DNA of 64,000 bases from Pontibacillus salicampi. GTDB taxonomy: Bacteria > Bacillota > Bacilli > Bacillales > BH030062. The notes below the pieces were generated by a model. It searched no databases and was not told where the DNA came from. It saw only the letters and a program-made list of their open reading frames with translations. The stretch lies in assembly GCF_042434395.1 (NCBI RefSeq), contig NZ_JBHLTP010000023.1, forward strand, positions 1-64,000, given 5' to 3'. A program made the position numbers and the translations under genes. How positions within the stretch are numbered: the first letter of the stretch is position 1; every line of letters starts with the position of its first letter. This document shows, one piece after another, positions 25,009-33,507 of this stretch.

Positions 25009-25343
25009 CAAACCAAGATGTGCCATTCCCTTTTTTACGGGGAGTGGCATGTTTTGCTTTTGGAAGGTGTTTGATCCGTTTATGGTAGGAAGGGATGTTT
25101 GGGCAATCCCTCCCTTCCCTGCTGCCCAGCCTCGTATGGTGCAGTAGAGAACTTTTCTTGAATGCTGGCTTTCTCTTTATATTTAAATACCACCTCAAAA
25201 AAAGGAATGCGGAAGGTCGTACAGGTCATCCTATTAGATATACAGCAAGACCTCATAGTGGACAATAGGAGACGGTTTATGATGGAATGCTTACGTAACC
25301 AATCATTTCAACGAGTATGAGTTAGCTAATGGAGGTAATAGGA
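25009..25343. other. Intergenic region
   Basis: It holds a terminator hairpin at 25021-25054 for the upstream gene, and the ribosome site GGAGGT at 25332-25337 for the quinone reductase. No coding sequence, repeat or convincing promoter was seen in the remaining 270 bases. Confidence 0.5.
25021..25054 (+). terminator. Terminator after the zincin-like gene
   Basis: TGCCATTCCC pairs with GGGGAGTGGCA across a T-rich loop, followed by TGTTTTG. It lies 12 bases after the stop codon. Confidence 0.7.
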
Positions 25344-26330
25344 ATGAAAGCAGCTTGGTTTAATCAGTTTGGAGAGGCGAAGGATGTATTAGAAGTAGGA
25401 GAAATAGAAAAACCGCAGCCTGGACATGGGGAAGTATTAATACGAATGAAGACGTCTGGTGTGAACCCTTCAGATACTAAGAAACGAAGCGGCTCCTTCT
25501 TAGATTTGTTGGATAACGGTGCTGTTATTCCAAACAGTGACGGAGCGGGTATTATTGAAGCTGTTGGAACGGGAGTCCCTCATAGTCGCATTGGGGAGCG
25601 CGTTTGGGTCTATCAGGCTCAATATAACCGTTTGCAGGGAACTGCCGCTCAATACGTAGCCATTGATACGAATAGAGCTGTTCGTTTACCGGAAACAACC
25701 TCCTTCGTGGAAGGAGCGGGAATTGGAATACCGATTATGACGGCACATCGCTGCGTCTTTTCCGATGGACCAGTTGAGGATCAATTGCTCTTTATTACAG
25801 GTGGTGCCGGCCGGGTTGGACATTATGCTATCCAATTGGCAAAGCAAGCAGGCGCAACCGTAATTACGACAGCTAGCAATGAAGCAGCACGTCAATTTTG
25901 CTTCGAGGCAGGTGCAGATTTAGTCGTAGACCACACGAAGGCAGACATGGTGGAACATATTCTCGAGTTTACAAATGGTCAAAAAGTAGATCGAGTTATT
26001 GATGTAGAATTTGGGGCTAATCTGGACAATGTGTTACAGGTTATAAAAATAGGCGGTACCATTGCAACCTATTCTTCTACGGTTATTCCCGAACCAAAGC
26101 TGCCGTTCAAGCAGATGATGTTCATGAATCTTACCATTAGAATGGTCATCGTATATGCCATGCCGGAAGAAGCTAAGAAGGAAGCAATACGTGATATTAC
26201 TGCAGCTCTCGAACAAAACAGACTCCAGCACAGAACGCTCGATACATTTTCGCTGGATGAAATAGAGGATGCAAATATAAAAGTGGAGCAAGGGGAAGGA
26301 TACGGCAGCGTTATTGTTGAAATACCTTAA
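25344..26330 (+). CDS. NADPH:quinone reductase-like oxidoreductase (MDR, zinc-free)
   Basis: The 328-residue protein belongs to the medium-chain dehydrogenase/reductase superfamily, quinone reductase branch. It has the GroES-like N-terminal half (TSGVNPSDTKKRSG, NSDGAGIIEAVG) and a Rossmann half with FITGGAGRVGHYAIQLAKQA at residues about 147-166. The cysteines of zinc alcohol dehydrogenases are absent. It likely reduces quinones or alpha,beta-unsaturated carbonyls with NADPH. I start it at ATG 25344, six bases after GGAGGT. An ATG at 25329 would place the ribosome site inside the gene. Confidence 0.9.
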   Translation: MKAAWFNQFGEAKDVLEVGEIEKPQPGHGEVLIRMKTSGVNPSDTKKRSGSFLDLLDNGAVIPNSDGAGIIEAVGTGVPHSRIGERVWVYQAQYNRLQGTAAQYVAIDTNRAVRLPETTSFVEGAGIGIPIMTAHRCVFSDGPVEDQLLFITGGAGRVGHYAIQLAKQAGATVITTASNEAARQFCFEAGADLVVDHTKADMVEHILEFTNGQKVDRVIDVEFGANLDNVLQVIKIGGTIATYSSTVIPEPKLPFKQMMFMNLTIRMVIVYAMPEEAKKEAIRDITAALEQNRLQHRTLDTFSLDEIEDANIKVEQGEGYGSVIVEIP

Positions 26331-26422
26331 CGTAGGATTCGATATGTATTTGGGGTTATGTGTCCCTTAAAGAAGGGAACCCTACATATGGTCGTACTTA
26401 ATCTGAAAAAGGAGTGATCACG

Positions 26423-27313
26423 ATGAACACCAAACAATTTGATAAGATCAAGAACGGTAAAGGATTTATCGCAGCCCTCGACCAAAGTGGAGGAAGTACA
26501 CCGAAGGCACTAGCAGATTATGGCGTACCGGAAGATGCTTATTCAAGCGAAGAGGAAATGTTTGATCGCGTTCACCAAATGCGTACGAGAATCATTACCT
26601 CTCCGGCTTTTGATTCCGACCGCATCCTTGGAACTATTTTATTTGAACAAACGATGGACCGTGAAATTAAGGGCAAATACACTGGGGATTACCTAGATAG
26701 TAAAGGTGTTGTCCCATTCCTAAAGGTAGACAAAGGACTGGCAGACAAAGAGAACGGTGTCCAGCTCATGAAGCCTATTCACGACTTAGACGAAACACTG
26801 AAACGTGCGAACGAGCGCAACATATTTGGTACAAAAATGCGTTCGGTTATCCATGAGCCAAACGAAGCTGGTATTAAAGCTGTTGTCGACCAGCAATTTG
26901 ACGTTGCTAAACGCATCATGGAAGCAGGTCTTGTCCCAATTATCGAACCAGAAGTAAACATTCACAGTGAGGATAAAGAGAAATCAGAGGACATTCTGAA
27001 AGAGGAAATTCTCAAGCATTTGAACAGCTTATCCAATGAGGAGCACGTCATGCTTAAGCTATCTATTCCTACAAAAGCCAATGCATACAAGGAATTAGTT
27101 GAGCATCCAAACGTTGTCCGCGTCGTTGCACTATCTGGCGGCTACCCAAGAGAAGAAGCCAATGAGAAGCTAAGAGAGAACGAAGGCGTTATCGCAAGCT
27201 TCTCCCGCGCTCTGATCGGCGACTTAAACGCCAATCAATCCGACGAGGAATTCAACCAGACACTAGACCAGACCATCGAAGGCATTCATGACGCTTCTGT
27301 AAATAAAAAATAA
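26423..27313 (+). CDS. fda: Fructose-1,6-bisphosphate aldolase, class I
   Basis: The 296-residue product matches the short bacterial class I aldolase in length and motifs: FIAALDQSGGSTPKALADYG near the start, PFLKVDKGL in the middle, the Schiff-base lysine region HVMLKLSIPTKAN and LSGGYPREEAN. It cleaves fructose-1,6-bisphosphate to the two triose phosphates, without metal. The ATG at 26423 has AAAGGAG nine bases upstream. A GTG at 26414 is too close to that site. The gene is monocistronic and ends at a strong terminator. Confidence 0.95.
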   Translation: MNTKQFDKIKNGKGFIAALDQSGGSTPKALADYGVPEDAYSSEEEMFDRVHQMRTRIITSPAFDSDRILGTILFEQTMDREIKGKYTGDYLDSKGVVPFLKVDKGLADKENGVQLMKPIHDLDETLKRANERNIFGTKMRSVIHEPNEAGIKAVVDQQFDVAKRIMEAGLVPIIEPEVNIHSEDKEKSEDILKEEILKHLNSLSNEEHVMLKLSIPTKANAYKELVEHPNVVRVVALSGGYPREEANEKLRENEGVIASFSRALIGDLNANQSDEEFNQTLDQTIEGIHDASVNKK

Positions 27314-27320
27314 CAATAGA

Positions 27321-27363
27321 AAGCCTCTCAACAGGGATTCCCCCTTTGAGAGGCTTTTTTTTG
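27321..27363 (+). terminator. Terminator after fda
   Basis: AAGCCTCTCA pairs with TGAGAGGCTT and is followed by eight T residues. It starts seven bases after the aldolase stop codon. Confidence 0.92.
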
Positions 27364-27392
27364 CTAAGTAGGATAAACCAAACTCTCCAGTC

Positions 27393-28043
27393 CTACAGGG
27401 ACGTCACTGCATCTGTAATAGATTGCTGCCCAGAAACCACTTGGAATTCCTTCCCAATGGTTGAATCATGAACGAGTGTTTCTAGAATAACACGGGCCAC
27501 GTCTTGCCTTGGAACTTCTCCTCGCTCCACCTCAGCAGCTGCCTCTACGTGACCGGTACCATCATCATTCGTTAATTTTCCTGGATGAATGATGGTGTGA
27601 TTTAAATTCGTTCCTCTTAACCATTCATCTGCATAATGCTTGGCAACAACGTATGGTGCAAAGGATTCTGACGCAGACTGAATTGCTTCCCGTCTCGTGT
27701 CAAAGGAGCTGATCATAACATACCGCTTAACCCCGGCCTGCTCAGCCGCCTTCATCGTTTTTATCGCACCATCCAAATCAATCATCATCGTTTTATCCGG
27801 ACCGGTATGCGGACCTGAACCAGCAGTAAAGACAAGTGCATCAACCCCTTTTGCAGCTTCTACAATGTTGTCTACTTCCCCTTCCAGATCAACAATGGCC
27901 GTTTCCGCCCCTAAATCGTGGAAATAGGAAGCCTGCTCTTCTTTACGAATCAACGCTCTCGCTTTCAGGCTATCATGGTCTTGAATGTCCTTTACCAAGT
28001 GCTTTCCAATCTGACCATTCGCTCCTACAATAAGTACTTTCAT
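27393..28043 (-). CDS. NAD(P)-binding atypical short-chain dehydrogenase (YhfK-like)
   Basis: The 216-residue protein has the glycine-rich NAD(P) motif KVLIVGANGQIGKHL at its start, a DALVFTAGSG strand and a YVVAKHYAD segment in place of the usual YxxxK active site. This is the pattern of atypical SDR/NmrA-like proteins such as YhfK. Such proteins bind NAD(P)H and act as epimerases, reductases or redox sensors. No substrate can be named. The gene stands alone, convergent with fda and separated from glcF by 208 bases. Confidence 0.85.
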   Translation of the reverse strand: MKVLIVGANGQIGKHLVKDIQDHDSLKARALIRKEEQASYFHDLGAETAIVDLEGEVDNIVEAAKGVDALVFTAGSGPHTGPDKTMMIDLDGAIKTMKAAEQAGVKRYVMISSFDTRREAIQSASESFAPYVVAKHYADEWLRGTNLNHTIIHPGKLTNDDGTGHVEAAAEVERGEVPRQDVARVILETLVHDSTIGKEFQVVSGQQSITDAVTSL

Positions 28044-28179
28044 TCTATCTCCTCCATTTCATTCATTCTATTATGAAACAAACTCTTGAGGTTATTATAG
28101 CTTTCATGGGTACTTATATATATGTAACCTTTTTTCGGGGAAAAGAAACAAGGGAATGGGAGTGGAGTGCACATCATCA

Positions 28180-28214
28180 GCCCCCTCTCTTTTTTTTGCC
28201 TAGGGAGAGGGAGC
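28180..28214 (-). terminator. Possible hairpin after glcF
   Basis: CCCTCTC at 28183-28189 pairs with GAGAGGG at 28205-28211. It lies just beyond the glcF stop codon on the minus strand but lacks a T run after the stem, so its role as terminator is weakly supported. Confidence 0.35.
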
Positions 28215-28251
28215 TGCATGTAACTATTTCTGGTGTTAGAAGGGCGTTTTT

Positions 28252-29550
28252 TTATCTTTGCTCTGGATCAGCTTCCAACAGTAAATCAACCAGATGGACA
28301 GCATCCATGTTCTGGGTAACTCCTTCTCGTTCTATTCCTAGCTTCATTTGTAAGAGACATCCTGGATTTGTGGTCACGACTGAATCTGAATTTGTGCTAC
28401 AGACGTCTTTCATTTTTACATCTAAAATATCCATGGAATCTTCGTAATGAATAATATTATAGATACCAGCAGACCCACAACAGAAATCAGGGCGGGATAA
28501 CTCTTTTAACGTAACACCTGGTACCTTTTGTATTAACTGGAGTGGTGGATTTTTAACATGCTGCACGTTAGTCATATGGCAAGAGGGCTGGTACGTAATG
28601 GTTCTATCCACCTGCTTATGGAATGACAAATCCTCAATTTCTATAAGAACTTCTGAAATATCCCTGATTTTGGACACGAACTGCTTAGCACGCTTATGCC
28701 ACAAGGTACCCTCTTCAAATAAATGATGATATTCTACCATACGAGCACCGCATCCCCCTGCGTTGTTAACAATATAATCTATTTGCTCCTGCTCAAAGGC
28801 TTCTATATTACGCTTCGCAAGCTCTACGGAATCCTCTATCTTTCCAGAGTGAGCGTGCAGCGCACCACAACAAGTTTGCTGTCCCGGTAATATCACTTCA
28901 AACCCACAGCGCAGTAGCAATTCTATAGTATTCTGATTGGTTCGGAAAAATACACTATCCATCACACATCCTGTAAAGAATGCGACCTTTGCCTGTGCTG
29001 GTCTTTTCCGTATATATCGATTTTCCCTTTGGGAGCGCTCTTTTGGTGACGGCTGGGGCGGTATCACCTGTTCAAACTTATCCAAATGCAGGGGAGCTAG
29101 TTTCGTTAGACGCGCCATATTGGCAAAGGCTTGAATCCCACTCCGTTGATAAAACCAGGATAAGTTGCCAAGTGTATTCATCCACTTATCGGATGGGAAA
29201 AAGGTACCAAATAGAAATTCTTCCACTTTTAGTTGCGATGGCGATTTTATTTTATGGTCCTCAATTACCTCTTTTGCTCCTTCTAAGATGTGCCCATATT
29301 GCACATCGGTTGGACAAACCGTTGTACAAGCCATACACCCAAGACACTTTTCAATCGGTTCTTCTAAATCTTCAATCGCAGCCTTTCCTTCCGCTACCAT
29401 TTTCACCAGGTTGATGCGTCCTCTAGGAGAGTGTGTTTCTCTCTCCATCGTTTCGTAGGTAGGACAAGCGGGAAGACAATAGCCACATTGGACACAATCA
29501 AACGTCTTATCATAATTAATCTTCTGCTGTAGAGATTGTAGCTCACTCAT
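28252..29550 (-). CDS. glcF: Glycolate oxidase-like iron-sulfur subunit
   Basis: The 432-residue protein carries two 4Fe-4S motifs (CVQCGYCLPACPT near residue 19 and CLGCMACTTVCPTD near residue 69) followed by two CCG domains (TGCVMDSVFF with CCGALHAHSG, and YQPSCHMTNV with CCGSAGIYN). It accepts electrons from the flavin subunit encoded just upstream and passes them to the respiratory chain at the membrane. The two genes overlap by eight bases. In this operon it may serve glycolate or another 2-hydroxy acid made by the neighbouring enzymes. It is the last gene. Confidence 0.92.
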   Translation of the reverse strand: MSELQSLQQKINYDKTFDCVQCGYCLPACPTYETMERETHSPRGRINLVKMVAEGKAAIEDLEEPIEKCLGCMACTTVCPTDVQYGHILEGAKEVIEDHKIKSPSQLKVEEFLFGTFFPSDKWMNTLGNLSWFYQRSGIQAFANMARLTKLAPLHLDKFEQVIPPQPSPKERSQRENRYIRKRPAQAKVAFFTGCVMDSVFFRTNQNTIELLLRCGFEVILPGQQTCCGALHAHSGKIEDSVELAKRNIEAFEQEQIDYIVNNAGGCGARMVEYHHLFEEGTLWHKRAKQFVSKIRDISEVLIEIEDLSFHKQVDRTITYQPSCHMTNVQHVKNPPLQLIQKVPGVTLKELSRPDFCCGSAGIYNIIHYEDSMDILDVKMKDVCSTNSDSVVTTNPGCLLQMKLGIEREGVTQNMDAVHLVDLLLEADPEQR

Positions 29551-30946
29551 TTTGCAACACCAGCTTTTGACCTTTTTCAGGAAATATTTTTCCTGGGTTC
29601 ATAATTCCGTTCGGATCCCAAGCATCTTTAATCCGCTTCATCATTTCTAAGCCAGCATCTCCAAGCTCCTGTTTCATAAACGGTGCTTTCATCGTTCCTA
29701 TCCCATGCTCCCCAGATAATGTACCACCAAGGTCAATGGCTGCCTGAAAAATTTCCTCTACAGCTCGCTCCACGCGAGCCATTTCTTCTTGATCTCGCTG
29801 ATCACACAAAATATTGGGATGGAGGTTGCCATCACCCGCATGGCCAAACACCACTACGTCTAAGTGGTATTTTTCTTTAATGCTTTGAAGCCGATCCATC
29901 ATATCAGGAATTTTACTTCGCGGTACAGTTGCATCCTCGGAAACCTTAGTGGGCTTAATCCGAGCAATAGCTGGAGAAACTTGCTTCCTCGCATTCCATA
30001 TCCTTGAGGCTTCCTCCCTTGTTGTCGGGATACTTACACGAGAGGCGCCAATTTCATGCATGATTTCTTCAATTAAGGACGTTTCAATTCTAAGTGTTTC
30101 CGGATGTCCATCTAGCTCAATTATTACAATCGCATCTGCCTCCATGGGCAGTCCTGACGGTTTGAAATGTTCTACAGCATGAATGCATGCTTGATCCATG
30201 AGCTCCATTTTCGTAGGTAGTATTCCAGACGTTAAGGTGCGCGATATAGCCCTTCCAGCTGTCTGAACATTGTTAAACTCGACCATTATCGTTTGGACAG
30301 CTGGTGGTTTTGGAACAAGCTTTAACGTAGCTTCCGTGATGATGCCAAGCATTCCTTCCGACCCGATGATTAATTTTGTTAAGTCAAACCCTGTCACATT
30401 TTTTATCGTCTGCCCCCCTGTACGTATGACATCACCTTCTGGAGTCACAAGTTCTAATCCTAATACAAAATCCTTTGTCACTCCATATTTCAGACCACGG
30501 GGTCCACCTGAATTTTCAGCGAGATTCCCTCCTATTGTAGCAACATGGGCACTGCTTGGATCTGGTGCATACATAAGCCCGTGTTTTTCAGCCTCTTCGT
30601 TTATACGAGCAGTGAGCACACTTGGGGAAACGGTTACGGTCAAATCATCCGCACTCATTCCGATTTGTTCTGGCCATTGTGATAAATCTAGAACTATGCC
30701 ACCGTATACAGGAAGGGGGCCGCCACTTAAACAAGTTCCTTGCCCACGGGGATAAATAGGAATATGAAATTGGTTGGCTATTGTAACAATGTGAACAACT
30801 TCCTGTTTATTCTTAGCCTGAATAACTACGTCTGGAAGATGTTCACCGAAGGAAGCATCAAAGCTATAACTATACCGATCTGATAGTTCAATCATTATTT
30901 GCGAATCTGGTATTTCTTCTCTAATAGCTTCCATCCAATGAGTCAC
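29543..30946 (-). CDS. glcD: Glycolate oxidase-like FAD subunit
   Basis: The 467-residue flavoprotein has the PCMH-type FAD domain (YPRGQGTCLSGGPLPVYGG, GGNLAENSGGPRGLKYGVTK, GSEGMLGIITEATL) and the C-terminal FAD-oxidase domain (VVVFGHAGDGNLHPNI, GTLSGEHGIGTMKAPF). It oxidises a 2-hydroxy acid such as glycolate or lactate to the keto acid, passing electrons to the GlcF-like subunit. Translation starts at GTG directly after the stop codon of the DUF6282 gene, with GGAGG seven bases upstream. No glcE is present, so it belongs to the two-subunit type. Confidence 0.92.
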   Translation of the reverse strand: MTHWMEAIREEIPDSQIMIELSDRYSYSFDASFGEHLPDVVIQAKNKQEVVHIVTIANQFHIPIYPRGQGTCLSGGPLPVYGGIVLDLSQWPEQIGMSADDLTVTVSPSVLTARINEEAEKHGLMYAPDPSSAHVATIGGNLAENSGGPRGLKYGVTKDFVLGLELVTPEGDVIRTGGQTIKNVTGFDLTKLIIGSEGMLGIITEATLKLVPKPPAVQTIMVEFNNVQTAGRAISRTLTSGILPTKMELMDQACIHAVEHFKPSGLPMEADAIVIIELDGHPETLRIETSLIEEIMHEIGASRVSIPTTREEASRIWNARKQVSPAIARIKPTKVSEDATVPRSKIPDMMDRLQSIKEKYHLDVVVFGHAGDGNLHPNILCDQRDQEEMARVERAVEEIFQAAIDLGGTLSGEHGIGTMKAPFMKQELGDAGLEMMKRIKDAWDPNGIMNPGKIFPEKGQKLVLQNE

Positions 30947-31873
30947 TCAATCCCCTCCTTTTCCTTGGTCTTCACTAAATAACAATGATTCAGGATTGGT
31001 TGTAATCATTGTTCTTACTATATCTTCCTCCATCCCTTCCTCTAACAGCTCCTTAATAAATTGATTTAACCCCTGAACGGGGGTAGGATTGTGAGGCTGC
31101 CCATAATCCGTTACTAGAATACAAGAATCAGCTCCTAGAGACTGAATAGATTCAGCCATTTGAGGGATCGTAATATTATTAAAATCATTTCCACATGCTA
31201 AATAGCATTTCTCGATGTAGCACCCTTGGTTCACTAATTTCCTTTGTAAATCCATGGGAATCCGGGCAATTCCGAGGTCCGCATGTTGAATTAATATTTT
31301 TTCCACTCCTATTGACCTTGCTTCTTCTACCAATATATCCACTTCGTAAGGAGAAAGATGACCTGTGGCAAGTATGGCATCGTATGAAGCTATCAAATAT
31401 AGAATCCGCTTCACTTCGTCTTTTACTTGGTGGTCCTTTGTTAATATAGTTAGATTAGACTGCGAATCATCCAGTGTCGTTTCACTATTAAAGAACCGTT
31501 CCTGCCGATGCTCAGCAAAATACTTTGCGTGCTGATGGGCTGATATAGTGGGCATCCATATCATTTTAGCCCCCATACGTAATGCCATATCTACAGCATG
31601 AGAGGAAAGTCCACCAGTAAATAGATTACAAACCAGTCCACCATAAACGTGCATATCTGGAATTTTCTCCCGAATAAGAGCAGCTCGATCAAAGGTCGCT
31701 CCTTCGTGCGCCTTCATTACTAACCCTTTCATTCCAGCCTTCCTCGCTTCCTCTACTAGCTCCCAATCCGTCTGTTTCCTGGGAAAAGCACTAGGAGAGC
31801 TATGAACATGAAGTTCATAAGCTCCCTTAAGTAGTGGATGGTATTCGAATTGGTTGTCCCTATTATCATACAT
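30947..31873 (-). CDS. DUF6282 family protein, PHP/amidohydrolase-like
   Basis: The 308-residue product matches DUF6282 as I recall it: a metal-binding HxH in AYELHVHSSPSAFPRKQTDW near the N-terminus, then GMKGLVMKAHEGATFDRAAL, GGLVCNLFTGGLSSHAVDMA and GAKMIWMPTISAHQHAKYF. The pattern suggests a metal-dependent hydrolase or lyase with a TIM-barrel fold. The reaction is unknown. I start it at ATG 31873, eight bases after GAGGCG, so that it overlaps the hydrolase stop codon. It sits between that hydrolase and the GlcDF pair, implying a step that yields or precedes a 2-hydroxy acid. Confidence 0.8.
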   Translation of the reverse strand: MYDNRDNQFEYHPLLKGAYELHVHSSPSAFPRKQTDWELVEEARKAGMKGLVMKAHEGATFDRAALIREKIPDMHVYGGLVCNLFTGGLSSHAVDMALRMGAKMIWMPTISAHQHAKYFAEHRQERFFNSETTLDDSQSNLTILTKDHQVKDEVKRILYLIASYDAILATGHLSPYEVDILVEEARSIGVEKILIQHADLGIARIPMDLQRKLVNQGCYIEKCYLACGNDFNNITIPQMAESIQSLGADSCILVTDYGQPHNPTPVQGLNQFIKELLEEGMEEDIVRTMITTNPESLLFSEDQGKGGD

Positions 31874-32756
31874 AACAAAGCGCCTCATTAAAGAAGACAT
31901 GCAGTTCTTCCATTAATGCTTGAAACTCTGCATTGTCACTATACATGAAATCGTTATGCTTACCGTTTATTTCGTAATAAACCTTCGGACATGCTGCCGT
32001 ATTAAATAGAGAGATAGATTCCTCAACTGGATGAAGAACATTATTTCTTCCATGCGCCACAAACAATGAAGTATCTCCTAATTTCTTAACCGATTCCTCC
32101 GCATCCAGCTCCAAAATAGAATCGGTGAATTGGATACGTGTCTGTCCGCCAAATCCCTTCTTAGAAGCCAATTCTTGGTCCACATATTCACGGGTAGGAG
32201 GATCTAACAAATAGTGTAAAAAAGGATTTGCAGGCTTTGATTCCCCGTTTGTCACTCGCAATACTCTGTCTTCATATACCTCCTCCAGCACCTTCAACCA
32301 ATTTTCATAAGAATGAATCGTTTTCAGCCAACGCTCCCCATTATAAAATCCGTTCAAGGCTGCTATAGCTGCTATGTCCTCTTTCTCTGCTACACGGACA
32401 ACGTTTGCTCCACCCATGCCCCATCCAATCAGGCCGATACGCTCATGATCCACTACACTTTGTGCGCGTAAGAATGTCAATGCATTACGGATATCCTCCA
32501 CCTGCTCCTCCAAAATGACACGGGCAGGATCTCCTTCGCTATCTGCAAAGCCACGATAATCAAAGCCGAAGCATACATACCCTTTTGCAGTAAGAGCTTC
32601 TGCAAACATTTTGGGATAAAATTCATTCACCCCTTGATACCCGGAGTTAGCGATAATTGCTGGCTGCTTCCCCTTCCCTTCGTAATCATCTGGTAAATAA
32701 AGCATCCCCTGTAGCTTATAGCCTTCACTGTAGAACTGAACGGATTTCTCAATCAT
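31866..32756 (-). CDS. Alpha/beta hydrolase fold protein lacking the serine nucleophile
   Basis: The 296-residue protein has an alpha/beta hydrolase fold of the dienelactone hydrolase/S15-like kind (GMLYLPDDYEGKGKQPAII, GFDYRGFADSEGDP). The nucleophile elbow, usually GxSxG, reads GWGMGG at residues 111-116, so Gly113 replaces serine. The usual acid position reads HGRNNVLHP with Asn instead of Asp, whereas the late histidine (GKHNDF) is kept. It may have lost hydrolysis, use another chemistry, or be a mutated copy. The gene lies third in the operon, between gntR and the DUF6282 gene. Confidence 0.82.
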   Translation of the reverse strand: MIEKSVQFYSEGYKLQGMLYLPDDYEGKGKQPAIIANSGYQGVNEFYPKMFAEALTAKGYVCFGFDYRGFADSEGDPARVILEEQVEDIRNALTFLRAQSVVDHERIGLIGWGMGGANVVRVAEKEDIAAIAALNGFYNGERWLKTIHSYENWLKVLEEVYEDRVLRVTNGESKPANPFLHYLLDPPTREYVDQELASKKGFGGQTRIQFTDSILELDAEESVKKLGDTSLFVAHGRNNVLHPVEESISLFNTAACPKVYYEINGKHNDFMYSDNAEFQALMEELHVFFNEALCYV

Positions 32757-32776
32757 TGGTCTCTCTCCCTTTACTT

Positions 32777-33487
32777 TTATGAATTTAATGCTTGATCAAA
32801 CGATTGTTTAAATTTTTTACAAGCATTATTTAAATGTTGATACATTTCTTCTTTTGCTTGGCTGCCATTCCCCAGTCGGATAGCTGTATAGATTCGTTCA
32901 TGCTCGCTGAGCACCTGGGCGCGCTTTTCGGAAATTCCCATGTTCTTCTTCAGGGAGAACCGGATAGCTTTATCATATAAAGTTGTTACACTCTCTACAC
33001 TGTGTACAAGTATTGGGTTGTAAGTGGCCTGTACAATCGCATTATGAAAGGCAATATCCTCTTTATAGCCTACGCGATTATCATTTTGGGAAGCTCGAAG
33101 GTCTTCTAATTTCTCTTTAATTCTTTCTTTATCTTCTGCGGTCCCACGTTCGGCAGCCAATCGAGCAGCCTCAGTTTCTAGAATGATTCGTGTTTCTAGT
33201 AGATTTAATACTTCTTCCGAATCTACAAACTCAAATTGAGTTTCCTCTATTAAATTAGTAAGGGACGTTGCCTGCACTATACTACCGCCTCCCTGCTTGG
33301 ACACGGTTAATCCACTTGCTTCCAAAACGCTTAATGCCTCTCGCACTGGTGTACGGCTAACACCGAACATTTCTGACAATTGCTTTTCTGTTGGTAATCG
33401 ATCACCAGGTTTCATCTTCTCTTCATGAATGTATTCCTTGATACGATCAAATACTTGCATAGATACTTTTTTTCTCTCTATTTTCAT
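32777..33487 (-). CDS. GntR-family regulator, FadR subfamily
   Basis: The 236-residue protein has a winged-helix DNA-binding domain (GDRLPTEKQLSEMFGVSRTP followed by REALSVLEASGLTVSKQ, residues about 23-60) and an FCD ligand domain with likely metal-binding histidines (DIAFHNAIV, VLSEHERIY). FadR-type proteins typically repress catabolic operons and respond to organic acids. It is the second gene of the operon, 20 bases after the transporter gene. An inverted repeat at 34916-34934 in front of the operon is a good candidate site. Confidence 0.92.
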   Translation of the reverse strand: MKIERKKVSMQVFDRIKEYIHEEKMKPGDRLPTEKQLSEMFGVSRTPVREALSVLEASGLTVSKQGGGSIVQATSLTNLIEETQFEFVDSEEVLNLLETRIILETEAARLAAERGTAEDKERIKEKLEDLRASQNDNRVGYKEDIAFHNAIVQATYNPILVHSVESVTTLYDKAIRFSLKKNMGISEKRAQVLSEHERIYTAIRLGNGSQAKEEMYQHLNNACKKFKQSFDQALNS

Positions 33488-33507
33488 ATTAGATTACTAC
33501 CTCTCTT

